DNA from: Gammaproteobacteria bacterium
GTDB lineage: Bacteria > Pseudomonadota > Gammaproteobacteria > DSM-16500
Reading direction: 5' to 3'
Assembly (NCBI GenBank): GCA_014132595.1
Contig: BMAG01000052.1
Span: forward strand, 1 to 33,100
DNA length: 33,100 bases
A program made the translations under genes and the position numbers. This document shows positions 1-9,649 of the stretch, one piece after another; position 1 is the stretch's first letter, and each line of letters opens with the position of its first letter. Below the pieces are notes generated by a model that saw only the letters and a list, made by a program, of their open reading frames with translations, was not told the origin of the DNA and searched no databases.

Positions 1-457
1 TCACTTCAATTTTTTGAACACGATGTTTGATTAATTGCTCTTTATCTTCAATCAAATGTTTCAAAAACCAATTTGACAGTTCTTCTACCGTCACATTCGA
101 AATCGGTAACACTTTCGCATCCCTTTTAAGCAGCATGATTTTTTCATCATTAAATTGGATGCAGCAATAATCACCTTCTTCACTGACAGTGAGATATTTG
201 CAGGATCCGGCAATCAATATGGCTTTATCAAGCATATTGCATAGCGGATATATTTTTTTTTCATAAAATCGATAATCAAAAGACAACCCTTCATCTTCGA
301 TGAGAGTAGTCACTGCTGCATGGACTCTATAATCATGTCCATGAATATTTTCACGATCGGTGCTGGAAAAGACCGTAAAGTGTCCGGCAGAAAACTTGAG
401 CGATTCTTTGAAAAGCTCAATCGTGGATAATCGGGAAACTTTTTTTTCATTTAACAT
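1..457 (-). CDS. PTPS/QueD-like 6-pyruvoyl-tetrahydropterin synthase family protein (3' end outside window)
   Basis: The frame opens with ATG at 457 and runs off the left edge after about 152 codons, so the C-terminus is not visible. Residues 20-45 carry the PTPS zinc-site pattern: FSAGHF, then ENIHGHDY. Family enzymes act on dihydroneopterin triphosphate; QueD makes 6-carboxytetrahydropterin for queuosine. The stretch between the two His motifs reads TVFSSTDR and has no cysteine where QueD has its catalytic Cys, and the usual Leu-Asp-His is Leu-Asp-Lys (LDKAIL). A QueD reaction is therefore not assured. The start overlaps the end of the upstream permease gene by 11 nt, which suggests co-transcription and translational coupling. 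Family assignment is good; exact reaction unknown. Confidence 0.75.
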   Translation of the reverse strand, partial: MLNEKKVSRLSTIELFKESLKFSAGHFTVFSSTDRENIHGHDYRVHAAVTTLIEDEGLSFDYRFYEKKIYPLCNMLDKAILIAGSCKYLTVSEEGDYCCIQFNDEKIMLLKRDAKVLPISNVTVEELSNWFLKHLIEDKEQLIKHRVQKIEV

Positions 458-1856
458 GACGCTTTACCTTTTGCGGCCGATAAAAAAGAACAGGTAATAA
501 ACAGCAACTGAGTACGCCAAAAATTAATATCGATTCATATCGAACAATACCGCCGTCCATCGTAATGTGTGCAGGCGGCAAGAAACCTAAAATAATGGCA
601 CCCACGCAGGTGACAATACCGGCCCCGCAAACAAGCCATATTCCAAAAGACCCTCCAGGAATTTTAAAAGCGCGTTCCACTTGCGCATGTTTATAATGCA
701 GCCTAATGGCTGATGCGAAAAGTAACACATAAAATAACAAAGCTAATTGAGCGGTTAAATTGGAAAGTACCCAATAGGAACTATTGACTGTCGGCATAAT
801 CAAAAAGACGATACAAATAAAAGTCACGATGATGCCTTGAGTCAATAAAATCCCAATGGGCATGGCTTGTTTATTTTGACGGGACAAAAATCGTGGAAGA
901 TTGCTGTCTTTAGTGGCAATAAGTAAACCGCGTGCAGGACCTAATAACCATGCAGTGGCACCGCTTAAACTGCCTACGATAATTAAGACTGCCATGACAG
1001 GTAAAAACCAGGCTATATGATAGGCTTTAAAGAAAATATCAAAGGCATCAATTAAGCCAGATACTAAATTCAGTTTTTGAATAGGAACGACGATCGTAAT
1101 CGCAAGACAGGAGAAAATCAGCGTTGATAAAATAATAATAGCAGAGACAAACAAGGCGCGGGGATAATCACGCTGTGGATTGCGCACATCACCGGCATGC
1201 ACTGCTGACATTTCCATGCCCATCAAGCCGAATAAGATATTCGTTAAAAAGGCGATGTTCTCAAGGTTATTCATGTTAGGGAAAAAGTTTTTGATGGTGA
1301 AATGAATTTCGCTTGGATTACCTTTATAAAGCCAGATAAAACTGAGAACGGAAATAAAAACCATCGGAATAATGGTACCGATAATTGCGCCAATCACACT
1401 GACCCAGCTTGAAACTTTTAAACCCAGACAATTAATCCATGTTGTGCTCCAGAAAGCACATAAGATGACACCGAGCATAAAATATTTATTATTGACTAAA
1501 GGCGGATAAATTAAGTAAGCAAGAATACCTGCGATAAATGCAAAAATAGTCGGATACCAAACGACGTTATAGATCCATTGCAGCCAGATCGTAATAAATC
1601 CTAAGCGTGGTCCAAAAGCTTCACGTACCCAAATATAGACGCCGCCGGTATTAGGCCAGCCGGTTGCAAGTTCCGCAGTGACAAGAATCGTGGGAATAAA
1701 AAATAACAAGGCGGCTAATAAATAGAAAAAAACCAGGGAAAAACCATAAACGGCACCTGCCGTTAAACTGCGCAGATTGTCAATGGCGATCACATTCATC
1801 ATGATGAGTGTAAAAACGCTTAATGTTTTACCTTTGGAATTTAATGAGATATCCAT
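447..1856 (-). CDS. APC-superfamily amino acid permease/antiporter
   Basis: A 469-residue integral membrane protein with about twelve hydrophobic helices, typical length for amino acid-polyamine-organocation transporters. Helix 1 contains MMNVIAIDNLRSL, and the segment near residue 70 reads GWPNTGGVYIWVREAFG, the Gly-Gly-x-Tyr-x-Trp pattern seen in GadC/AdiC-like antiporters. It should sit in the inner membrane and exchange or import amino acids; the substrate cannot be read from sequence. ATG at 1856 follows AAGG at a suitable distance. The C-terminus is a short basic tail (KVKRHVK). It is first in a two-gene minus-strand unit with the PTPS-like gene and diverges from tamA. Confidence 0.85.
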   Translation of the reverse strand: MDISLNSKGKTLSVFTLIMMNVIAIDNLRSLTAGAVYGFSLVFFYLLAALLFFIPTILVTAELATGWPNTGGVYIWVREAFGPRLGFITIWLQWIYNVVWYPTIFAFIAGILAYLIYPPLVNNKYFMLGVILCAFWSTTWINCLGLKVSSWVSVIGAIIGTIIPMVFISVLSFIWLYKGNPSEIHFTIKNFFPNMNNLENIAFLTNILFGLMGMEMSAVHAGDVRNPQRDYPRALFVSAIIILSTLIFSCLAITIVVPIQKLNLVSGLIDAFDIFFKAYHIAWFLPVMAVLIIVGSLSGATAWLLGPARGLLIATKDSNLPRFLSRQNKQAMPIGILLTQGIIVTFICIVFLIMPTVNSSYWVLSNLTAQLALLFYVLLFASAIRLHYKHAQVERAFKIPGGSFGIWLVCGAGIVTCVGAIILGFLPPAHITMDGGIVRYESILIFGVLSCCLLPVLFYRPQKVKRHVK

Positions 1857-2005
1857 TGCCTTGTGACCTATAGCCTAAAAAATAGTGGGCTATTCTACCG
1901 CAAAACTTCCTCAAAGAGTAACAATTCAGTCATTGAGATAGGAAAAAAGAACGAGAACAAGTTCGTTAACGTGGCCGTTTACGATAAATCCCAGAAAAGT
2001 TGATC

Positions 2006-2033
2006 TTGATCTATTTATTTACTTGTATATGCT
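2006..2033 (+). promoter_or_regulatory. Candidate sigma70 promoter of tamA
   Basis: TTGATC (2006-2011), a 16-nt spacer and TATGCT (2028-2033) lie about 90 nt before the tamA ATG, in the 266-nt gap between the divergent permease and tamA. The match is moderate. The rest of the gap shows no gene; a weak -10-like TAGAAT on the minus strand (1897-1892) may serve the permease. Confidence 0.35.
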
Positions 2034-2122
2034 ATTAGTATTATTTTTTATAACGGAAATTGACCAACAGATGCTCATAAACAACGCAGTTTTGGTTAAA
2101 TTTTCTTCAGCGGGGAAGGGCA

Positions 2123-3838
2123 ATGCAATTTTTGATTCGTGTTGCGTTAATAATTTCTTTTTGCTTGTTTTTTAGCCAGCCTTCTTTTGCGGAAGAATCT
2201 ATCCGCGTGGTGGTTTCAGGTGTTTCAGGGGATGCTTTAAAAAATGTACAAGATCGGCTTGCTGTTGAGCAAAAATTGTATGGAAAGCATTTAACTTCAG
2301 ACGATGTTCGAAATTTTTACAATCATGCCAAGGACAATATTCGAAGTGCTTTAAAACCTTACGGCTATTTTAGAGCAGATATTCATTCTGCACTTTATCG
2401 TGATAAAACCACCTGGGTAGCACAGTTTCAAATTAATCCGGGACCGTTTTTGTATATTACAGGGTTAGATATCCAAGTCATCGGTGCAGGCAAAGACAAT
2501 GCAGCCATTCAAGAATTTTTGCATCACTTTCCACTGCAGGTCGGGGATGTCTTACTCACAAAACCTTATGAAGATGCGAAGAGTGCGTTTTTCCAAGTCG
2601 TGAATGATCAAGGCTATATTAAAGCAGAGCTCATCAAAAAAGAATTACGTATTGATTTAGCAAAAAACACAGCCGTTATCATTTTGCATATGGATACGGG
2701 TCTGCGATATTATTTTGGTTCGATGGAGTTTAGCCCCAGTCCATTTGCACCTGGTTTTTTACGCCGCTTTGCAGAGTTTCGTCCTGGAGATCCTTACTCG
2801 CCTCAGAAAGTGTTAAAGTTCCAGCAAGATTTAGCAAACAGTCGGTATTTCCGAGAAGCTCAAGTTACCCCGGATTTTGAAGGGGCCGAAGATTTTAGAG
2901 TGCCGACTCAAGTCAAGTTAACACCTTATAAAGCAAAACAATATAAATTCGGGCTGGGTTACGGTACTTTTACAGGGCCTCGCGCTTTAGCAGGTGTAGA
3001 TTGGCGGCATTTAGGCGATTCAGGACAGCATTTTACGGCACTTGCCAAATATTCTTCTGTTTTGCGAGGGCTTGCTGTTAAATATTTTATTCCTGGCTCA
3101 AAGCCTTTAACCGATCAATATACGCTGGGGGCTAATATTCAAGAATTCAGACCACAAAATGGAAATAGCTTTTCAGAATCAATTAGCGGTGCTTATGTCA
3201 AAATGCTTTACGACTGGCAGCATACGCTCTCATTGAATTTATTGAATGAACGTTACACTTTCAATAATCAACCCCGTAGAAACAGTCACGAATTATATCC
3301 TGCCTATTCAATCTCTCATATTGAAACAGACAACATGGTTGATCCGCATTCCGGTAAAATGATTAATTTCACCGTGCAAGGCGCCAGTGAAAACATTTTT
3401 TCAACGACCAGTTTTATACAAAGTGAAGTCAAGGCAAAATATATTTTTAGTCCAACCTCACAAAGCCGCATTATTTTACGAGGTGATTTAGGATATACGG
3501 TCGTGAATGATTTAAATCAGCTGCCATTAACACTTCAATATTTGGCAGGCGGTCCTGGCAGCATACGCGGTTATAATTATGGCAGCATTGGTCCTGGACG
3601 TTATCTGGAAATTGCGAGTGGTGAATATCAACATCGCATTATTGATAATCTTTATGGTGCTGTGTTTTATGATGCAGGAACTGCCACCAACAAATTTAAT
3701 CAGGGTATTATGCGCGGTGATGGTTTTGGTTTTGTGTATATCTCACCGATTGGGCCTGTGCAAGTTTATTTGGCGCGAGCAGAGTCAAAAGCCTGGAAGC
3801 CTAAAAGCATTATATTTAATATAGGAGCCGATTTTTAA
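2123..3838 (+). CDS. tamA: Translocation and assembly module outer-membrane subunit TamA
   Basis: 571 residues, close to the 577 of E. coli TamA. A Sec signal peptide (hydrophobic core to about residue 20, cleavage near SFA-EE) is followed by POTRA-type domains to about residue 265 and a C-terminal Omp85 beta-barrel. The barrel contains GGPGSIRGYNYGSIGP near residue 475, the lid-loop (V/I)RG(F/Y) motif of BamA/TamA, and the chain ends in Phe as outer-membrane barrels do. TamA works with the inner-membrane protein TamB in envelope biogenesis and transport between membranes. Its stop overlaps the tamB start as TAATG, so the two are translationally coupled. The ATG at 2123 follows GGGGAAGGG, a strong ribosome binding site. 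Confidence 0.93.
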   Translation: MQFLIRVALIISFCLFFSQPSFAEESIRVVVSGVSGDALKNVQDRLAVEQKLYGKHLTSDDVRNFYNHAKDNIRSALKPYGYFRADIHSALYRDKTTWVAQFQINPGPFLYITGLDIQVIGAGKDNAAIQEFLHHFPLQVGDVLLTKPYEDAKSAFFQVVNDQGYIKAELIKKELRIDLAKNTAVIILHMDTGLRYYFGSMEFSPSPFAPGFLRRFAEFRPGDPYSPQKVLKFQQDLANSRYFREAQVTPDFEGAEDFRVPTQVKLTPYKAKQYKFGLGYGTFTGPRALAGVDWRHLGDSGQHFTALAKYSSVLRGLAVKYFIPGSKPLTDQYTLGANIQEFRPQNGNSFSESISGAYVKMLYDWQHTLSLNLLNERYTFNNQPRRNSHELYPAYSISHIETDNMVDPHSGKMINFTVQGASENIFSTTSFIQSEVKAKYIFSPTSQSRIILRGDLGYTVVNDLNQLPLTLQYLAGGPGSIRGYNYGSIGPGRYLEIASGEYQHRIIDNLYGAVFYDAGTATNKFNQGIMRGDGFGFVYISPIGPVQVYLARAESKAWKPKSIIFNIGADF

Positions 3839-6033
3839 TGCGTTTTCTAATTAAATATTCATTCATTACCTTATTCATCAGTATTGCAACGGCGATTTAT
3901 TTATTATGCTGCACGACGCCAGGACTTGTTTTTGAGTTACGATATCTGACTTCTTTTCTCCCGGGCACTTTTCAGGTAGATAAAATTCGAGGAACACTTT
4001 TTAAAGGATTTTCGCTAGAAGCGATTCATTATCAAACGAAAGAAGAAGATATTACCGTAAAATCCCTCATGCTAAGTTGGCACCCTGAACAGTTATTGCA
4101 AGGAAAATTAAGCATTGGATCGTTAATTTTAGAACAGCCGAATATTATTCTGTTATCGACCGATGCTGCATCATCGACAGTGAGCCTTGATGATTTTAAA
4201 AAATGGCATCGCATCAATATTCATCAATTGATTGTTCATCAGCTGAAGCTTCAAAAAGCAGATTTGCGGCTCGATTTAACGGGAGAGCTCAATGATCAGT
4301 GGAATTTTCATTGGAAATTGCTCATTCCTACACTTAAAACAGTTTGCAAAGACTGTTTGGGTTCATTTCAAGGTGAAGGAAACATTGCAGGGAAACGATT
4401 CGTTCCCACGATCAATGCGATGATAGAAGGCAGTCAGATCGTGACCGCGCAACAAAGAATTGGAAAGCTCATGGGCGATGCCCATATTGTATTACAACCC
4501 AAACAGAATTCGACTATTCATTTAGTGGCTACGCAATTAAAAATCAATGATAACCTCATTAAAAAAATAGCGATTACTTTAACAGGCAATATGGATTATG
4601 TAAAAAATACGCTGGTGGCGCAGGCAAAAATGAACATTGCGCAAAACGGAACAATTGACATGGCAGCGTCCTTGCCAGAGTTTTCAGGGTTAACTCATCC
4701 TAAACAGGCGGTCTTAGCTGCGATTCAATTAAATTTCACAAATTTGGAACCCTTAACGTATTTGCTTCCTGTGATACAACATCCGCGCGGTGTATTACAA
4801 GGAACATTGAATATCACCGGAACTGTATCAAAGCCAAAGTGGACGGGCGTACTGAATTTGAAACAAGGTCATGTGGCTATTCATGATTTAGGAATTCATC
4901 TGAATGATATTTTGCTGACTGGAACTCTAGATAAAACCAATAAAATGGTATTATCTGGCAGTTTTCGTTCTGCAGCAGGTCATGGACAAGTGCAGGGTGA
5001 TGTCGATTTAAATTCATCTCAATTTCCTTTAGCTTTATCTGTGCAAGGTAGTCATTTAAATCTCCTACATTTGCCAAAGTATAAAATTGCAGTATCACCG
5101 GATGTGAAAATCAATTTTATTTATCCGAATCTGGAATTACAAGGAAAGGTCAAGGTTACAAAAGCGACTATTAAATTGAAAAATTATATCAATACAGTGG
5201 CACTGCCAGATGAAACGGTTTACGTGGGAGAAACTAAAGCACAAACGCCATCTATTCTTGCAGCCATTAAACTCCATATCGCGCTAGATTTAGGGGATGA
5301 TGTTTACTTTAGTTATAAAGATTTTGAAACTAATTTGGGCGGGCAACTAGTCATCGATCAAGCACCAAACCGTCCTGCGACTGCCATTGGTGAAATTCAT
5401 GCGATCAAGGGCAGTTATACAATGTATGGACAAAGTTTAAAGATTAAAACGGGCCGCCTTATTTTTGCAGGGAACTTACTGACGAATCCAGGACTCAATA
5501 TCGAGGCTATACGTCGAGTCAAAAGCGTGAATGCAAGCAGCAATGTGCTCATGCCGTCGCTTGAAAGTTATGTAGGAACCGATACGATTGTGGGTGTACG
5601 TATTATTGGAACCGCTGAAAATCCGCATGTGACTTTGTTTTCAATTCCCGCGGGTCTTTCGCAAGAACAAATTTTGTCTTCATTAGGCGGAGAAGGGGCG
5701 GCGTTAATGGGTGCGATCTCGGCACTTAATCCGGGTGTTTCAAAAGTGAGCGGAATGACCGATAAGCTGACAAAAATGCTGGGGTTAACAGAAGTCAATA
5801 TTACATCCGTTCAAACGTTTGATAAGGTGACTAATCAAGTACAGTCAACGCCTTCTTTTGTGATAGGCAAACGAATTTCAAAAAAATTGTCTTTGCATTA
5901 TAGTGTTGGTATTTTTAATCCTGTTTCTGTTTTTAATGTTCGATATCAGATTAATAAAAACTGGGCAATTCAATCTGAAACGAGTACTATAGAAAACGGT
6001 GCAGATATATTATATGGATTCGAAAGACCCTAG
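3838..6033 (+). CDS. tamB: Translocation and assembly module inner-membrane subunit TamB (short form)
   Basis: 731 residues. One N-terminal transmembrane anchor (about residues 6-27) is followed by a long beta-rich periplasmic region and the conserved C-terminal DUF490/TamB domain (from about residue 380). Near its end are PSFVIGKRISKKL and the closing ILYGFERP, typical of TamB. E. coli TamB is about 1259 residues, so the middle of this periplasm-spanning protein is much shorter, while both conserved ends are intact and no frameshift is seen. It starts inside the tamA stop codon (TAATG), as expected for the Tam complex. Confidence 0.9.
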   Translation: MRFLIKYSFITLFISIATAIYLLCCTTPGLVFELRYLTSFLPGTFQVDKIRGTLFKGFSLEAIHYQTKEEDITVKSLMLSWHPEQLLQGKLSIGSLILEQPNIILLSTDAASSTVSLDDFKKWHRINIHQLIVHQLKLQKADLRLDLTGELNDQWNFHWKLLIPTLKTVCKDCLGSFQGEGNIAGKRFVPTINAMIEGSQIVTAQQRIGKLMGDAHIVLQPKQNSTIHLVATQLKINDNLIKKIAITLTGNMDYVKNTLVAQAKMNIAQNGTIDMAASLPEFSGLTHPKQAVLAAIQLNFTNLEPLTYLLPVIQHPRGVLQGTLNITGTVSKPKWTGVLNLKQGHVAIHDLGIHLNDILLTGTLDKTNKMVLSGSFRSAAGHGQVQGDVDLNSSQFPLALSVQGSHLNLLHLPKYKIAVSPDVKINFIYPNLELQGKVKVTKATIKLKNYINTVALPDETVYVGETKAQTPSILAAIKLHIALDLGDDVYFSYKDFETNLGGQLVIDQAPNRPATAIGEIHAIKGSYTMYGQSLKIKTGRLIFAGNLLTNPGLNIEAIRRVKSVNASSNVLMPSLESYVGTDTIVGVRIIGTAENPHVTLFSIPAGLSQEQILSSLGGEGAALMGAISALNPGVSKVSGMTDKLTKMLGLTEVNITSVQTFDKVTNQVQSTPSFVIGKRISKKLSLHYSVGIFNPVSVFNVRYQINKNWAIQSETSTIENGADILYGFERP

Positions 6034-6044
6034 GAGTTTGATGC

Positions 6045-6206
6045 ATGATGACCTGCAAAAAATTGATAAAATATTCTGTTGTATTGTTCATTTGTCTTTT
6101 CAGTTTTAATGCATTTTGTGCAGATAAAGCTGCCAAAGAAGAAACCTCACCGCCACCAGAGGATGGCCCGCTTACTGCGGAACAAGTGCCGCCGATTAAT
6201 CAATAG
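6045..6206 (+). CDS. Small exported protein of the tam operon (53 aa)
   Basis: The reading frame starts MMTCKKLIKY, continues with a hydrophobic stretch and an Ala-x-Cys-Ala-like signal-peptidase site (FCA-DKAA), and leaves a mature part of about 27 residues rich in Pro and Glu (SPPPEDGPLTAEQVPP). GGAG lies 8 nt before the ATG and tamB ends 11 nt upstream, so it is probably the third gene of the tam operon. The Cys before the cleavage site is not in a good lipobox. No family is recognised; the call rests on signal peptide, RBS and position. Confidence 0.55.
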   Translation: MMTCKKLIKYSVVLFICLFSFNAFCADKAAKEETSPPPEDGPLTAEQVPPINQ

Positions 6207-6216
6207 GTGTCGTATT

Positions 6217-6247
6217 GTTTGTCATCCCTTTGCTCAGGATGACAAAC
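6217..6247. terminator. Perfect hairpin between convergent genes, probable terminator or REP-like repeat
   Basis: GTTTGTCATCC (6217-6227) and GGATGACAAAC (6237-6247) form a perfect 11-bp stem with a 9-nt loop. It follows the tam operon and faces the end of the 1111-residue gene. No long T run follows on either strand, so Rho-independent termination is uncertain. Stems of this GTCATCC/GGATGAC type also occur as dispersed intergenic repeats. Confidence 0.5.
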
Positions 6248-6274
6248 TGGCACCGTTAAGTGAACGCTCACGGA

Positions 6275-9200
6275 TTATTTTTTCTTTTCTAAACCGCTTG
6301 TTTGTGAATTGGCTTCAGGAATGGCTGTTTTCTTTGAATCTTTATGAAAAAATTGCTGATATAAAGATTTTTTTTGTAGTGCCTTGCTTAGTGAGGCTAT
6401 CTTGGGCGTGATTCTTTCTATTGCTTCTCTATTGTCAGTGGCCTTTGCAAACTCTAATTTCTTTGCATAGAAATTTAATAATAGTTGCTTGGAGGAGCGG
6501 CTGCGGTCCGCAGACCATCGTTCTATTAATTTATTTTCTAACTCATTGGCAAGCGGACAATGATCCAGTGTACTATATTCTAAAATTCGATGACTTAATT
6601 GCTGATGGCGAGAACTGTCTAATTTTAAAAATGTCTCGGCATTGCCAAAGTGTGTTAACCACGTTTGCATGCGTGTTTTGAGCGCTGGATTATTTCCAGC
6701 CATCGATTGTTCTAATATTTTTAAAATCCCATCCGATTGATTTTCATAATGACTGGCATTGGAATGCATTTCATGACATTTTTTGATAAGGCCGTTTAGG
6801 GTCTTTTCATTAAATATGGCATAATAGTCATTGTAAGCAGCGTCTGAAGATTTTCTCTGTGTGATGCAATGGATAAGACTCTCAATGCTATCTGGGGTAT
6901 TCTTTAAAAATTGATGCGCCTTGTGCCATTGTGATGCAATTTCAGGAGGTACTCTTTTTTGAGTGCCATCCTCTAACTTGATTGTTTTCATGGTAGAGTT
7001 GCCTTGAGATGGAGGCAATGCAGAAATTGCCATAATAACTGCTTTACAAAATCGCTGATTTTCATTAATGATATGATCTTTCGCTTTTTTTAAAGGATTC
7101 CTTAATGAAGGCACTGACATTAATCGACCGATTGATTGCGCTCTGTCATCTTCATCAGTGAAGAGTAAATAAGCATGTACGAATGATTCAGAAGCTTTAT
7201 CATATTGTTTTTTCTCTTTTGCAAATCTCCATCCAAGATCCCATACCGTCCAAGGGTCGTTATAAAAAATGGCAAGTTTTTCCTTTATTTTTGAATATAA
7301 TTCAAAATTTGATTGAGTCTCTAATTGAAAAACAAAGCTACTCTTTTTATCAATAGTTTTACATTGATTATAAATTATTTCCACAGAGGATAAAATTTGT
7401 TCTTGCAATAATTTTTTCACCTCATTAATTTCACTATCTGATGATAGAGATTCCATCGAAGAGAAAAGCTCGATCTGATCAAAAAGATTTGCTTCTGTTT
7501 GTGCTGTTTGGTATTGAGTGCTGAAAATTTTAAATAGTTCTATCGATGCTAATTTTTTTGCATCAACAGTTCCATTTTTGTTAATCAATTTTAGCTTGTT
7601 AATCACATCCAGACGATCCTTGTGCGTCGTATATAACAGATAAGATTGTGCAAGTAATGGAACAGCTTCAGAGTATTTAGGCGGTTTATGACGAAGAAGA
7701 AGCACCGCATAATTCCATTTTGCTGCATCCAGATTAAAACAGGATGCTAATTTTACATATTCAGCATAAACGCTATCATTCTCTTTCGCTGCTTGCGTCA
7801 CTAGGCACGCAGAAACTGTAACGCCTAACTGCGCCTCTTCGATTTGTTTTTTTATTTCATTAGCTAAGGCGCTTTCTGGGGGAGTGAGTAACTTATAAAG
7901 TAACTCTGCTTTTTGTTGCTCTGATTTACAAAGCTGGAGTGCTTTTGGCCAGGATTTAGTGATATAATCGTAGAGTTTTTCTTTGATTTCATGCGGGTAT
8001 TCGTCGCCTGATTTTTCAATGGTTTTCAATAATGCTATTTCACTTAAAATGATCGGATAAAATTGCATACTCTTAAAAGCAGAGTCATAAATATGGAGCA
8101 ATGCATTAAGGGCGTATTTTTTTGCCTCTTTATCTGAGTCTTGTTGAGCGATTTGTTTTAATTGCTCAATCACTGTCTCTTTGTGGCCGGCACCGCCTGG
8201 CTTGTTTTGCCATATCGGTGCGCATTGTTCTAATAGCTGTGCGGCTTTGAGAAAGTCGGGCGGTTTTGTTTGTGTGTGATAAAATGCCTGAAGCCGAATG
8301 CCGCTGGGGTTTCCAAGCTCGGCACCTAGTGTATAGTATTTTAAAGCTTTTTCCTTGTCGCTTTTATAAATTTCATTGCCAAATTTATTAATACAGACAG
8401 CCATTTCTTCCGTGAGTTGCTTTTCGCTTAAGGTTTTTTTCATTTCTTCAGCATAACGCGGAATATTGAACAGATGATATAAAAATTGTCCTCGCTGAAA
8501 TTCGGAAAGTGATTTTGAATAAGTCATTAAAGAATTTGTATCTAATTGATCAAACAAAAGGGATGTTTGACCTTTTCTGTCTTTCATCACCTTTTCTAAT
8601 AAGGCGTGATGTTCAGGATTGAAGATGGCTGGTATGCCGATTTTTAAAACTTCATAGTGAAGACGCATGTTTTCATTAATGAGCGTATTGTTTGCATTGA
8701 CTAAATAATCAATGGGTTTTTTGCCCTCTATTTTTTTTCCTTTTATTGTTGGCTTATCTTTGGCATCAGGGTCTGCGCCTCTTAACAAAAAGAAAAGAAT
8801 ATCAGAAGATGGTATATCTTCATGAAGCGCAAGATGTAACATTGATTTATCTTGAAATACCTTAGTCTTCATCGTCACTTTTGAATTGAGTCTTAATAAA
8901 ATCTTTTCATTCATTTGTTTTTTATGTTCTGCTTCTTCTTTAAAGGCAAGAATATCTTTTCTTTCTCGATCCTTTTCTTCTATCGCAGTATCCACTATAT
9001 CCATGATGACATGTTCTCTTTGTAAATACGCAATAGAAAAGAGTGTATTCGACTGGTCATTTTGAAAATCTAGATTAATATCCGCATAGTCTTTTAAAAT
9101 GGCATCAAATTCTTCATAATTCGATTCATGCACTGCTTTGAAAAGTCTAACCTGAAGATACAGATACAGATCTTTATCAGTGCTAAAGTTTAAATCTTTA

Positions 9201-9610
9201 ATAATAGATTTTTCATAAGGAATGAATTGATAAATGTAATTTCTGGTATCATCGAGGATTTTTTTGAGAAAGGAATTTTGGGGATTTGCCCATAAATTTC
9301 CAAATTCAAAAAGCTCTGATTTTAATTTTTCTTTTTCTTCTATCCCCATTGTTGTGTAGGAATCGTCATTTATTTCATTATTAACGAAAGTTTTAAAGAT
9401 AAGCATACTTAGTTCTGGCGAGGACGTGTTTGATAATTCATCAAAAGCTTTGAGTACGGATAATGGATTTTTTAAAGAGCAGATTTTTTTTAGTAGCGAA
9501 GAAACCATTGGCATATCGTTGAATGCGGGGTTTTCTTTTTGAGTGATCCTAAAAAGCATATCCAGTTTTTTCTGAAGCGCTTGTTGGTCGGCATCGTTTA
9601 ACGTTGGCAT
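6275..9610 (-). CDS. Large ankyrin/TPR-like repeat protein, candidate secreted effector (1111 aa)
   Basis: No whole-length family is recognised. Residues about 155-205 (RLFKAVHESNYEEFDAIL) and 255-304 (SMLHLALHEDI, LLRGADPDAKDK, KKPIDYLV) have the spacing of divergent ankyrin repeats. Residues about 410-445 (KEKALKYYTLGAELGNPSG) and several later helical pairs (QYDKASESFVHAYLLF) look like Sel1/TPR repeats. There is no signal peptide or membrane segment; the C-terminus is short, hydrophilic and lysine-rich (SGLEKKK). AAGGGG precedes the ATG at 9610. Large eukaryote-like repeat proteins without signal peptides are typical of type IV secretion effectors in Legionellales, so an effector role is plausible but inferred. 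The upstream region resembles that of the 647-residue gene at 21980. Confidence 0.75.
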   Translation of the reverse strand: MPTLNDADQQALQKKLDMLFRITQKENPAFNDMPMVSSLLKKICSLKNPLSVLKAFDELSNTSSPELSMLIFKTFVNNEINDDSYTTMGIEEKEKLKSELFEFGNLWANPQNSFLKKILDDTRNYIYQFIPYEKSIIKDLNFSTDKDLYLYLQVRLFKAVHESNYEEFDAILKDYADINLDFQNDQSNTLFSIAYLQREHVIMDIVDTAIEEKDRERKDILAFKEEAEHKKQMNEKILLRLNSKVTMKTKVFQDKSMLHLALHEDIPSSDILFFLLRGADPDAKDKPTIKGKKIEGKKPIDYLVNANNTLINENMRLHYEVLKIGIPAIFNPEHHALLEKVMKDRKGQTSLLFDQLDTNSLMTYSKSLSEFQRGQFLYHLFNIPRYAEEMKKTLSEKQLTEEMAVCINKFGNEIYKSDKEKALKYYTLGAELGNPSGIRLQAFYHTQTKPPDFLKAAQLLEQCAPIWQNKPGGAGHKETVIEQLKQIAQQDSDKEAKKYALNALLHIYDSAFKSMQFYPIILSEIALLKTIEKSGDEYPHEIKEKLYDYITKSWPKALQLCKSEQQKAELLYKLLTPPESALANEIKKQIEEAQLGVTVSACLVTQAAKENDSVYAEYVKLASCFNLDAAKWNYAVLLLRHKPPKYSEAVPLLAQSYLLYTTHKDRLDVINKLKLINKNGTVDAKKLASIELFKIFSTQYQTAQTEANLFDQIELFSSMESLSSDSEINEVKKLLQEQILSSVEIIYNQCKTIDKKSSFVFQLETQSNFELYSKIKEKLAIFYNDPWTVWDLGWRFAKEKKQYDKASESFVHAYLLFTDEDDRAQSIGRLMSVPSLRNPLKKAKDHIINENQRFCKAVIMAISALPPSQGNSTMKTIKLEDGTQKRVPPEIASQWHKAHQFLKNTPDSIESLIHCITQRKSSDAAYNDYYAIFNEKTLNGLIKKCHEMHSNASHYENQSDGILKILEQSMAGNNPALKTRMQTWLTHFGNAETFLKLDSSRHQQLSHRILEYSTLDHCPLANELENKLIERWSADRSRSSKQLLLNFYAKKLEFAKATDNREAIERITPKIASLSKALQKKSLYQQFFHKDSKKTAIPEANSQTSGLEKKK

Positions 9611-9649
9611 AGATTTCCCCTTCTAAATAGGATAATGCCTATTTAATTA

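Noticed and set aside
1920-1990. GAAC/GTTC palindrome as a regulator site between permease and tamA
   Set aside because: The symmetry is short and imperfect and no partner regulator is visible.
6421-6681. Plus-strand open frame of 86 codons
   Set aside because: It lies wholly inside the well-supported minus-strand 1111-aa gene, has no RBS and reads as scrambled sequence.
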